This document shows, piece by piece, positions 31,843 to 38,735 of a stretch of 38,735 bases of DNA. The stretch spans positions 1 through 38,735 of the forward strand of contig JAHFDZ010000021.1 of the NCBI GenBank assembly GCA_023248745.1, written 5' to 3'. The notes beneath the pieces are model-generated. The model worked only from the letters and a program-made list of their open reading frames with translations, did no database searches and was not told the DNA's origin. The first letter of the stretch is position 1. Every line of letters starts with the position of its first letter. Position numbers and translations under genes: made by a program. The stretch is from Myxococcales bacterium (lineage in GTDB: Bacteria > Myxococcota_A > Polyangia > Polyangiales > Polyangiaceae).

Positions 31843-32588
31843 ATCCGCTTCGTCGCGCAAGTCGCGTCGCGGGATTTGGCGCGCTCACTCTGGGGTACGG
31901 CACTGGATTTGCCATTGCGCATCGCCAGGCGAAAGGTGCGACGAAGCGCCTTGTGCGAGATGCGTGGGTTAAGGGTTGGTCAAGTTCATTGATTGACCTA
32001 TTTGCAATCGACGTGCGTGCGACAGGGCTCGTTCCGGGAAACGAAAATGGCCTCCTCGTGGTGTCCAACCACCGCTCCACGATCGACATTGGCATCATTC
32101 TTCGCCTCTTCGGCGGGCGCATGGTGTCGCGCGCGGACATTGCTAAGTGGCCTATCCTGGGTCGTGCCGCAGCCAGTGTAGACACCATTTTCGTCGATCG
32201 ACAGGACACGATCAGTGGGATGGCGACCGTGCGCACGATGCGTCGGTGTCTCGAAGAGCGAGACACGCTTTGCATATTTCCCGAGGGCACGACCTACGGA
32301 GATGACGAGGTTCGGCCATTTCATCAAGGCGCCTTTGTTGCCGCCACACGCTCCGACGCCCTTATCGTACCGGTCGGACTTGCTTACGGCGGCGCAGCTG
32401 GATTCGTCAACGAAGCGTTCAGCGAGCACCTCTTGCGGATGGCCTCAGCAGAGAGCACTGCTGTGGGCATTGCCATCGGAGTGCCTTTTCGATGTGACTC
32501 GCGAGCCGCCGAACTCGCTCGACAGGCACATAGTCAAGTATCTGATCTAGTAAGGGTTGCACGCACCCTCGCCGAAGCGCAGCGGTAG
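31839..32588 (+). CDS. plsC: 1-acyl-sn-glycerol-3-phosphate acyltransferase (PlsC-type)
   Basis: A 249-residue acyltransferase that converts lysophosphatidate to phosphatidate. The catalytic HX4D motif is NHRSTID (H78, D83), and FPEGT (147-151) forms the glycerol-phosphate-binding site. An N-terminal hydrophobic segment (VAGFGALTLGYGTGFAIA) anchors it. It follows the PLD-type gene with an ATGA overlap, so phosphatidate synthesis and a later phospholipid step are encoded together. The stop lies 3 bp from the convergent thiS stop. Which acyl donor or lysolipid it uses cannot be told. Confidence 0.92.
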   Translation: MNPLRRASRVAGFGALTLGYGTGFAIAHRQAKGATKRLVRDAWVKGWSSSLIDLFAIDVRATGLVPGNENGLLVVSNHRSTIDIGIILRLFGGRMVSRADIAKWPILGRAAASVDTIFVDRQDTISGMATVRTMRRCLEERDTLCIFPEGTTYGDDEVRPFHQGAFVAATRSDALIVPVGLAYGGAAGFVNEAFSEHLLRMASAESTAVGIAIGVPFRCDSRAAELARQAHSQVSDLVRVARTLAEAQR

Positions 32589-32591
32589 TCG

Positions 32592-32801
32592 TCAGCCCCC
32601 GCCGACAAAACGCACAAGCTCGACGACATCGCCGGCCAAAAGCTGATGCGTCGCATGGTTCGCCCGAGTCACGATGGCGCGATTCACTTCGACCGCCACA
32701 GGACCATCCGCCAAACCCAAATGGTTGACTAACTCGGCAACCGTAAGCGCGCTTGGCACCTCGCGGGATTCGCCGTTGATGATCAGTTCCATGAGGCTCA
32801 T
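32592..32801 (-). CDS. thiS: ThiS, sulfur-carrier protein of thiamine synthesis
   Basis: A 69-residue ubiquitin-fold protein ending in the Gly-Gly-Gly needed for adenylation and thiocarboxylation. It shows IINGESREVPSALTVAELVN, VAVEVNRAIVTRANH and GDVVELVRFVGGG, the ThiS pattern. ATG 32801 (MSLMELI) and 32792 (MELII) both fit; most ThiS start like the latter. The frame extends further upstream to 33122, but that part is antisense to the next gene. No other thi gene is in the window. MoaD is the main alternative; the overall pattern favours ThiS. Confidence 0.88.
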   Translation of the reverse strand: MSLMELIINGESREVPSALTVAELVNHLGLADGPVAVEVNRAIVTRANHATHQLLAGDVVELVRFVGGG

Positions 32802-32872
32802 GCGTTTATCGAAGCCCGTAGCGCACTGGGAAGTCGCGATTTCGAAACGATTGTGGCCATAATCCCTTCGCG

Positions 32873-33463
32873 ATGGAACTAGAAATTCTTGCGCCGCCCA
32901 GCGCGCTGCCAAACGACGATGAGGACGTAACATGGTGCCTCTCGACAGCAGAAGCCATGTGGCGGAGGGACGATCACGCTGAGGCCTTGCGCTGGCTGCA
33001 ACGCGCGATCGAAGCTGCGCAGGCTTCCGGCTCGACAAAACGTGCCGCTGAACTTGAAGGTGTTCATCGTCAGCTCGCCGAAGCGACCTCAGTCGAGATC
33101 TCCACGGGCGACAGACCCACAATGACGATCAATGCTTCATTCGCGGAGAATTTGGCGCGCTCGAGCGTTACAGCGCCGCCTCCCCCAAACGTCAACTTTG
33201 CTGACGATGAGTTCGAGCAACATACGCCAGCAGGCAACATTATCTATGAAGCGCGCGCAAAGGCGGCATCCGTCGATCCTCCCGCTCCACACAACCCTAC
33301 TGAATCGAACGTCCTCCAAGCCGTGCGTGTCGTCGTTTGGAAGGATGCTTCGGGCGTGCACGTTGCCCCACCCGGAACGGTAGTGAGTGCCATTACCGCC
33401 GACGCAATCCTTCTGGCCGTTGACGCCGACACGAACCTCCGCGCTTGGCTGCGCAAGGGCTGA
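32873..33463 (+). CDS. protein of unknown function with helical N-terminus
   Basis: A 196-residue protein with no signal peptide. Residues about 20-70 form helical-repeat-like sequence (WCLSTAEAMWRRDDHAEALR, WLQRAIEAAQASGSTKRAAEL), similar to a TPR hairpin pair. A Pro/Ala-rich linker follows, then a small C-terminal domain (VLQAVRVVVWKDASGVHVAPP, ITADAILLAVDADTNLRAWL). I do not recognise the family. It diverges from thiS across 71 bp and precedes the lipoprotein gene by 6 bp, so the two are probably co-transcribed. Confidence 0.7.
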   Translation: MELEILAPPSALPNDDEDVTWCLSTAEAMWRRDDHAEALRWLQRAIEAAQASGSTKRAAELEGVHRQLAEATSVEISTGDRPTMTINASFAENLARSSVTAPPPPNVNFADDEFEQHTPAGNIIYEARAKAASVDPPAPHNPTESNVLQAVRVVVWKDASGVHVAPPGTVVSAITADAILLAVDADTNLRAWLRKG

Positions 33464-33469
33464 CGATCC

Positions 33470-34384
33470 ATGCGGCCACGCATTCTTGTCGGCGTTTTCG
33501 GCGTCGCCCTTACGCTGACCGGCGGGTGCAAGCACGAAGGTCACGAGTACGCTGCCGCAGACGCTGAGAAAGTGGACGCGAGCAACGCAGTAGTCCCTTC
33601 CGGCCTTATGTGGGAAGACAGCAAACTCGTCGTAACCGGAATGCCCAACGCACACGGCTACCTTCGGGACGAGGACAAAACGCCCTTCAGTTTGAGGGCT
33701 AGCTTTCATGGCTTTCCCGTTGGAACGACAATAGACATTGGTCGCGAATCTTATTCGATAGGCGACGCCGGCTCGTTTGAGCGTCTGATCGACGTCGGCG
33801 CAGAACTTGGGCAAGCCGAATTCCATGCGGTGTTTGACACCCCTTGGCCGCTCAATGTCTCTATTGCCGTTACATTTCCGGGCGCCAAGACCTTTTCGGA
33901 GAAGGTGCCACCGCAGAACCAATACGCGACCAAACGCATGCTCGCAGCCGGCTTCGCCTCCGTGCGCGAAGGTCCCGTCATCTTTACAAACGAACCAGCC
34001 GCGCCAGCAAAAGCGCGCAATGTCTTCTTCGTGCCCCACCCTATTGGCATCGCTGACCCTGAAATTATCGGAACTATCAAGCAAGTGAACGATGTCGATC
34101 GCGTTGCGATCGAGAAACACGCGCTCACTGAGACGACGATCCACTGCCACGGTCTCAAAAGGACCACGGATCAAAAGGGATCAGACGAAGCACTGATTGT
34201 TCGCCTCGTGAATTCAGAGGTTCAGATCTTCGATCGCCGAACCGGCAAGGTCGCTGCAACAAAGTTGTTCGCCGCCAGCAAAGATTGCCCTGTGTTCGCC
34301 CTCGGCAACAAGGGAGAGGAAGCCAAGACCTACCCTTCGAAGGACGCGATCAAGGAGTGGCTACGCGCCAGCCTGCGAAAGTAA
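33470..34384 (+). CDS. lipoprotein of unknown function
   Basis: A 304-residue protein with a signal ending in the lipobox-like L16-T-G-G-C20. The mature part has a short charged start, then beta-rich sequence (SLRASFHGFPVGTTIDIGRE, WPLNVSIAVTFPGAKTFSEK) and a C-terminal mixed domain (EALIVRLVNSEVQIFDRRTG). A Cys-His-Cys-like HCHG occurs near 230. No family is recognised. A 345-codon antisense frame (33137-34174) is rejected in favour of this gene because this one has a signal peptide and typical codon use. The last 24 bp overlap the convergent coaBC tail to tail. Confidence 0.75.
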   Translation: MRPRILVGVFGVALTLTGGCKHEGHEYAAADAEKVDASNAVVPSGLMWEDSKLVVTGMPNAHGYLRDEDKTPFSLRASFHGFPVGTTIDIGRESYSIGDAGSFERLIDVGAELGQAEFHAVFDTPWPLNVSIAVTFPGAKTFSEKVPPQNQYATKRMLAAGFASVREGPVIFTNEPAAPAKARNVFFVPHPIGIADPEIIGTIKQVNDVDRVAIEKHALTETTIHCHGLKRTTDQKGSDEALIVRLVNSEVQIFDRRTGKVAATKLFAASKDCPVFALGNKGEEAKTYPSKDAIKEWLRASLRK

Positions 34385-35581
34385 CCGCTTGCCAACTTCG
34401 TCGAGAATGCGATCGGCAAGTGCGCGCTTTTTGAGCGTGCCAAGATCACAGTCGTCCGACTCTGTCACCAACCACGCTCGGTTCGACTCGCCAGCAAACG
34501 CCGTCTCCGCGGGATTTGCGATGACAAAGTCAACTTTCTTGTCTACAAGTTTGCGGCGTGCGTACGCAAGCAATTGCTCGCCACTCGTCTCCACCGCGAA
34601 CCCGACCAATACTGGACTTTGCTTCGCGCCCCGCTTTGCGCCAACTGCCGCTAGAAGGTCAGGATTTTTGATCAAATCGATCGCAATTTGCGCGTCCCCT
34701 TTTTTTGATTTTGTCGCGCTCACATGCGCCGGACGATAGTCAGCAACCGCAGCAGACATGACAAGCGCATCGGCCTCTTCGAGTGAAGAGCCAAGAGCCT
34801 CATCAATGGCGCGCTCCATCTCGACGGTGCTTCGAACGTCAACTCGCTTAACCATCGCCGGCGTCGCCAGATGCGTAGGCCCCGCAATGAGGGTTACCTT
34901 TGCGCCTCGATCGGCAGCCGCTTCGGCGATCGCGAAGCCCATTTTTCCTGTTGAACGGTTGCCCAAGAAACGAACCGGGTCGAGATCTTCGACTGTTGGC
35001 CCTGCCGAAACGACCAGGTGCCTGCCCTCGAGGTCACGAACGCGAATCACGCCGAGAATCGCGTTGGCGATGGCCTCAGGCTCGGCCATGCGACCCATGC
35101 CCTCTTCGCCCGAGGCAACAGCGCCGTGAATGGGCCCGACAAATGTAACACCATCTGATATCAATTGAGCAACGCTGCGTTGCGTGGCTGCGTGATGCCA
35201 CATTCGTGGATGCATCGCGGGAGCGACGATGCGTGGTCCTCGTCCAACAAGGCCGAGAGCGCCTGCAAGGTCGTCTGCCCGACCCGTAGCAAGGCGGGCG
35301 AGCACGTCGGCCGTTGCCGGCACGTAGGCAATCACGTCGACTTCGCGCGCGATTTCGACGTGCATTTCACCAGCGAAATCGGAGTCCCACATCGTCGTGC
35401 GAACGGCCTCGCCGGTGAGGCCCGATAACGTCACGCTACCGACGAAACGCTCTGCGGAAGCGGTCATTACTGGAATCACTCGCCAACCGGCAGCGACCAA
35501 TAGCCGCGCAACCATGGGCGCTTTGTAAGCCGCGATGCTGCCCGAAATGACAAGTGCGACAGCTCTCTTTTCGCCACCCAT
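34361..35581 (-). CDS. coaBC: bifunctional CoaBC (phosphopantothenoylcysteine synthetase/decarboxylase)
   Basis: A 406-residue fused enzyme for two steps of coenzyme A synthesis. The N-terminal CoaC flavoprotein has SGSIAAYK (FMN binding), His74 in MHVEIARE and the PAMHPRMW segment. Two decarboxylase positions differ from the E. coli form: PxMN has His124 for Asn, and the ACG near the flexible flap is ASG, so Ser157 stands for the usual Cys. Similar variants exist in other lineages. The C-terminal CoaB has AGPTVEDLDPVRFLGNRSTGKMG, SAAVADYRP and KNPDLLAAVG. ATG at 35581 is preferred over the longer frame to 35692, which runs into the divergent glycosyltransferase. It overlaps the upstream lipoprotein tail by 24 bp. 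Confidence 0.92.
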   Translation of the reverse strand: MGGEKRAVALVISGSIAAYKAPMVARLLVAAGWRVIPVMTASAERFVGSVTLSGLTGEAVRTTMWDSDFAGEMHVEIAREVDVIAYVPATADVLARLATGRADDLAGALGLVGRGPRIVAPAMHPRMWHHAATQRSVAQLISDGVTFVGPIHGAVASGEEGMGRMAEPEAIANAILGVIRVRDLEGRHLVVSAGPTVEDLDPVRFLGNRSTGKMGFAIAEAAADRGAKVTLIAGPTHLATPAMVKRVDVRSTVEMERAIDEALGSSLEEADALVMSAAVADYRPAHVSATKSKKGDAQIAIDLIKNPDLLAAVGAKRGAKQSPVLVGFAVETSGEQLLAYARRKLVDKKVDFVIANPAETAFAGESNRAWLVTESDDCDLGTLKKRALADRILDEVGKRLLSQAGA

Positions 35582-35647
35582 AAAGATCACATTAACACCA
35601 AACGGCCATTGTGGCCTTGGCCGCACGAACCGAGTAGCGTCAACGCC

Positions 35648-36865
35648 GTGAATCACGGGCCGAGCATCATCGTCGCCTATCAGTATTTTCATCCCGACGA
35701 GAACGTCAGCGCGCGCATCTTCACTGATCTTGCCGTCGGCCTCGCGGCGCGAGGGTGGCGTGTAACCGCCCTTACCTCAGACAAGCTCGCACGTGATCAT
35801 CATGCTCAGCTGGCACGTGAAAGTGATCATTTAGGCGTACGTATTATCCGCGCTCCGCGGCCGGCGTTTGATCCTGCGATTCCTGCGCAGAGGCTGGCTA
35901 TCTCTGCATGGTTGTCGGGCGCTTGGCTCTTGCGATTGATGCGCGAAGAGCAGCCTGACGCGCTAATCGTGGGCACTGACCCGGCGTTCTCTGCCGCGCT
36001 GAGCGTTCCACTTCGTCGCGTGTGGAGGCGTACAAAGCTTGTGCACTGGTGTTTCGACATGCACCCCGAAACGATCGTTGCGGACGGAATCATCCGCGAG
36101 CATCACCCCGTCGTAGCGTCAGCAAAGTTGACGATGAAGGCCGCTTATCGCGCATGCGATGCCATTGTAGATATAGGGCCGTGCATGCGAAAGCGGATCG
36201 CGAGCTATGCCCCGGCAGCACACCACGAGACGATTACGCCATGGGCGCTCGTAGAGCCGACTTCTCCACCACGCGTCGATGTTCGCGTCCGCGAGTTGCT
36301 CTTCGGCTCGGCACCGCTCGCGGTCCTCTACTCGGGCACACTTGGACGCGCTCACGACCACGAGACGCTTCTTGCTTTCGCGAGGGCATGTCGCGCCCGA
36401 CGCAAGAATATGGTTGTGTTCACCTTCGCATCCGCCGGCTTCGGCATGGAACGTCTGCGAGCAAACGTAACATCAGACGACACGAATATTCGCTTCGCAG
36501 ACCCTTGCGGCGAGAGCGAACTAGAAGCGCGTCTCGCAGCCGCTGACTTTCACTTGCTCAGCCTCAAACCATCGTGGACTGGCACCGTTGTTCCGTCGAA
36601 ATTCTTCGGCGCGCTCGCCATAGGAAAGCGTGTCGTCTTCGCAGGGGCGGCCGACTCGGGCATCGGGCAGTGGACGAAAGAACTCGAGCTTGGTTACCAA
36701 TTCGACGCAACGTCGCTCGACCAAGCAGCCGACTCGCTCTTGCAGAACAAAACAATCGCCGAAGACGCAACGCGCATCCAGCATGTCTATCGAACGCATT
36801 TTTCACGAAATGCAGGAATCGAGCGCTGGGAGAACCTCCTACAAAAGCTTCGTTCGGAGACGTAA
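35648..36865 (+). CDS. GT-B glycosyltransferase, WbuB/WcaI-like (GT4)
   Basis: A 405-residue glycosyltransferase from GTG 35648; the frame opens at 35609, but the extra residues lack similarity and the conserved core begins at [20 protein letters not shown]. The N-terminal Rossmann domain and [20 protein letters not shown], then the donor-domain segment [20 protein letters not shown] and [21 protein letters not shown], are characteristic of WbuB-type enzymes, which add sugars to undecaprenyl-linked or O-antigen precursors. The donor is not evident. It precedes gmd by 55 bp, pointing to a polysaccharide or O-antigen cluster that continues right of the window. Confidence 0.88.
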   Translation: MNHGPSIIVAYQYFHPDENVSARIFTDLAVGLAARGWRVTALTSDKLARDHHAQLARESDHLGVRIIRAPRPAFDPAIPAQRLAISAWLSGAWLLRLMREEQPDALIVGTDPAFSAALSVPLRRVWRRTKLVHWCFDMHPETIVADGIIREHHPVVASAKLTMKAAYRACDAIVDIGPCMRKRIASYAPAAHHETITPWALVEPTSPPRVDVRVRELLFGSAPLAVLYSGTLGRAHDHETLLAFARACRARRKNMVVFTFASAGFGMERLRANVTSDDTNIRFADPCGESELEARLAAADFHLLSLKPSWTGTVVPSKFFGALAIGKRVVFAGAADSGIGQWTKELELGYQFDATSLDQAADSLLQNKTIAEDATRIQHVYRTHFSRNAGIERWENLLQKLRSET

Positions 36866-36920
36866 ACGCGCTATTTCGAACCGTCGAGAGTCTGACCGCA
36901 CCAAAAAAAACGAACCAACC

Positions 36921-37922
36921 ATGAAAACTGCACTCGTCACCGGGATCACGGGCCAAGACGGTTCGTACCTTGCCGATCTTTTGCTCAGCAAGGGTTACAA
37001 AGTGCACGGCCTGATTCGCCGCTCGTCGTCGTTTAACACGGCGCGTATCGAGCACATTTACCAAGACCCACACGAGTCAAGCGCGCGACTCTTTCTTCAC
37101 TACGGCGACCTCACGGACGGGAGCTCCCTCGAGCGCATCCTGAACAACGTGACGCCCGACGAGGTGTACCACCTTGGCGCACAGAGCCACGTCCGCGTGA
37201 GTTTCGATATGCCGCTTTACACTGCAGACACGGTTGCAATGTCGACGCAGCGCTTACTCGAATCGCTGCGCATTCTTCAGAAGCAGAAGGACATTCGTTT
37301 TTATCAGGCAAGCTCGTCCGAGATGTATGGGCGCGTTCTCGAAACGCCGCAGAGCGAAACCACGCCGTTCTATCCACGCTCGCCGTACGCATGCGCGAAG
37401 GTGATGGGCTACTGGCTCACCGTCAACTACCGCGAAGCCTACGGCATGCACGCGTCGAACGGCATTCTGTTCAACCACGAATCGCCAAGGCGTGGCGAGA
37501 CATTTGTAACACGCAAAATTACAAAAGCACTCGCGCGCATCGTGAGCAAGAAGCAGGACAAATTGTTCTTAGGTAACCTCGACGCAAAGCGCGATTGGGG
37601 TTTTGCGAAGGACTACGTTGAAGCCATGTGGCTGATGCTTCAGCAACCTGCTGGAGACGATTACGTCGTAGCAACTGGTGAAACGCACTCGGTTCGCGAG
37701 TTCCTCGAGGAGGCGTTCGCACTCGTCGACATCGACTGGAAGCGGCATGTTGAACTTGACGAACGCTACTTGCGCCCCACCGAAGTTGATCTCCTTCTTG
37801 GCGATGCCAACAAAGCGAAGCAAAAACTCAATTGGACACCGCGCACCAGTTTCAAGGAACTCGTGCGCATCATGGTGAAGGCTGACCTCATGGACGAAGG
37901 CCTCGACCTGGACAAACGATAA
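36921..37922 (+). CDS. gmd: GDP-mannose 4,6-dehydratase
   Basis: A 333-residue short-chain dehydrogenase-type enzyme that converts GDP-mannose to GDP-4-keto-6-deoxymannose. NADP-binding TGITGQDG is at 7-14, the catalytic set includes the SSSEMYG segment (131-137) with Glu134, and Y156-xxx-K160 (YACAK). [19 protein letters not shown] and [13 protein letters not shown] are specific to Gmd. ATG 36921 is chosen because family members begin [14 protein letters not shown]; the frame is open upstream to 36630 but overlaps the glycosyltransferase. The next gene, fcl, starts immediately after the stop. Confidence 0.97.
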   Translation: MKTALVTGITGQDGSYLADLLLSKGYKVHGLIRRSSSFNTARIEHIYQDPHESSARLFLHYGDLTDGSSLERILNNVTPDEVYHLGAQSHVRVSFDMPLYTADTVAMSTQRLLESLRILQKQKDIRFYQASSSEMYGRVLETPQSETTPFYPRSPYACAKVMGYWLTVNYREAYGMHASNGILFNHESPRRGETFVTRKITKALARIVSKKQDKLFLGNLDAKRDWGFAKDYVEAMWLMLQQPAGDDYVVATGETHSVREFLEEAFALVDIDWKRHVELDERYLRPTEVDLLLGDANKAKQKLNWTPRTSFKELVRIMVKADLMDEGLDLDKR

Positions 37923-38735
37923 ATGGATCTTTCATCGTTACGAATATTGGTAACCGGCGGCAGTGGATTTCTCGGCTCGTTCGTCACGGCTCGGCTCGAA
38001 CGGTCGGGCGCACGAAACCCTGTCGTGCCGCGATCTCGTGACTTCGATCTCACGAATGGCGAAGCAACAGCGCGACTCTTCGCAGAAACGAAGCCGCAAG
38101 TTGTCTTCCACCTGGCCGCACGCGTCGGAGGCATCGAAGCCAATCGTCGAAGCCCAGGGACATTCTTCCGCGACAACATGGCGATGGGTCTTCACGTGCT
38201 AGAAGAAGCGCGAAAGACGGGCGTCGCTAAAGTGATCATCGCAGGTACAATTTGTGCGTACCCTAAATTCGCGCCGGTCCCGTTTCGCGAAGATGATCTT
38301 TGGAACGGGTATCCCGAGGAGACGAATGCACCGTACGGCGTCGCCAAGAAGGCGTTGCTTGTGATGGCGCAAGCGTATCGCCAAGAGTTTGGGTCGAACT
38401 TTGTCATGCTCTTTCCCGTCAATTTGTACGGGCCGCGAGACAATTTCGATCTTGAAAGCTCACACGTCATACCGGCAATGATTCGCAAATTCGTCGACGC
38501 GCAATCGAGAGGCGAACACGAAGTCACGCTTTGGGGCGATGGAACGCCCACCCGCGAATTTCTTTACGTTGAAGACGCAGCCGACGGACTCGTCCTTGCC
38601 GGCGAGCGTTACAACAAACCCGACCCGGTGAACCTTGGCGCGGGCTTTGAGATCGCCATGCGCGATCTTGCGAGCACGATCGCGAAGCTGTGCCGCTACG
38701 AAGGCAATATTGTGTGGGATACGAGTCGACCCAAC
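37923..38735 (+). CDS. fcl: GDP-L-fucose synthase, 3' end beyond the window
   Basis: The first 271 residues of an NDP-sugar epimerase/reductase. It has TGGSGFLG (11-18), VFHLAARVGGIEANR, the AGTICAYPKFAPVPFREDD segment, NGYPEETNAPYGVAKK (Tyr-xxx-Lys) and NLYGPRDNFD, all characteristic of GDP-fucose synthases. It completes GDP-L-fucose from the Gmd product. The ATG at 37923 overlaps the gmd TAA by none and follows it directly, indicating an operon. The C-terminus is cut by the window edge. Confidence 0.95.
   Translation, partial: MDLSSLRILVTGGSGFLGSFVTARLERSGARNPVVPRSRDFDLTNGEATARLFAETKPQVVFHLAARVGGIEANRRSPGTFFRDNMAMGLHVLEEARKTGVAKVIIAGTICAYPKFAPVPFREDDLWNGYPEETNAPYGVAKKALLVMAQAYRQEFGSNFVMLFPVNLYGPRDNFDLESSHVIPAMIRKFVDAQSRGEHEVTLWGDGTPTREFLYVEDAADGLVLAGERYNKPDPVNLGAGFEIAMRDLASTIAKLCRYEGNIVWDTSRPN

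Noticed and set aside
33137-34174. 345-codon minus-strand frame
   Set aside because: It is antisense to the lipoprotein at 33470-34384 and the end of 32873-33463, both of which show signal peptide or structured sequence; the antisense product has irregular Cys/His/Arg-rich composition and no family.

Overview
The window reads as chromosomal DNA of a myxobacterium-like Myxococcota, most likely the Polyangia side. The evidence is indirect: moderately high GC judged by eye, frequent GTG/TTG starts, many lipoproteins with Asp/Ala-rich linkers and Cys-rich modules, and divided pathway operons. No rRNA, tRNA, CRISPR array, prophage or insertion sequence was seen, so this looks like ordinary core and envelope chromosome rather than an island.

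Layout. 1-4444 (minus): a truncated alpha/beta hydrolase, a 495-bp structured non-coding gap, and a large SWIM-SNF2 helicase. 4668-6184 (plus): a lipoprotein related to the type III secretion inner-ring protein SctJ, translationally coupled to an MlaF-like ABC ATPase. 6185-8239: two tandem-repeat arrays, a small exported protein and a DUF6263-like lipoprotein. 8245-11088 (minus): two tandem paralogous Cys-rich lipoproteins. 11145-15068 (plus): a small membrane protein followed by a lipid-transport operon of two unlike MlaE permeases, an MlaF ATPase and an MlaD/MCE protein. 15244-22136 (minus): nuoA-B-C-D-G-H-I, lacking nuoE/F and nuoJ-N, with a small membrane protein at its end. 22314-25393 (minus): a helical-repeat protein, a TIGR02757-family protein and an exported TPR protein. 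25416-27441 (plus): miaB and a gamma-type carbonic anhydrase. 27446-28632: a short RlpA-like lipoprotein, divergent from an ECF-type sigma factor. 28652-32588 (plus): a large lipoprotein, a phospholipase-D/cardiolipin-synthase-type enzyme and a PlsC acyltransferase, overlapping end to start. 32592-35581: thiS (minus), two genes of unknown function (plus), coaBC (minus). 35648-38735 (plus): glycosyltransferase, gmd and truncated fcl for GDP-fucose and surface polysaccharide.

Most striking is the MCE (Mla-type) lipid transporter. The window encodes two MlaF-type ATPases and two MlaE-type permeases, and their sequence defects are complementary. The ATPase next to SctJ has Ser instead of the H-loop His but an intact LSGGQ signature. 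The ATPase in the main operon has an intact H-loop but a degenerate signature (LGDGM). One permease keeps the ExGP motif and the other has DFAA there. This is what an asymmetric heterodimeric ABC core with one degenerate ATP site would look like. The first ATPase is coupled to a ring-forming-type SctJ lipoprotein, which raises the possibility of an undescribed SctJ-MCE envelope machine. The motifs are directly visible; the assembly is inference.

The rest of the window also leans toward the envelope: lipid synthesis (PLD, PlsC), many lipoproteins, RlpA, and GDP-sugar synthesis. Four convergent gene pairs meet with gaps of 3-5 bp or a 24-bp overlap, leaving no room for ordinary terminators.
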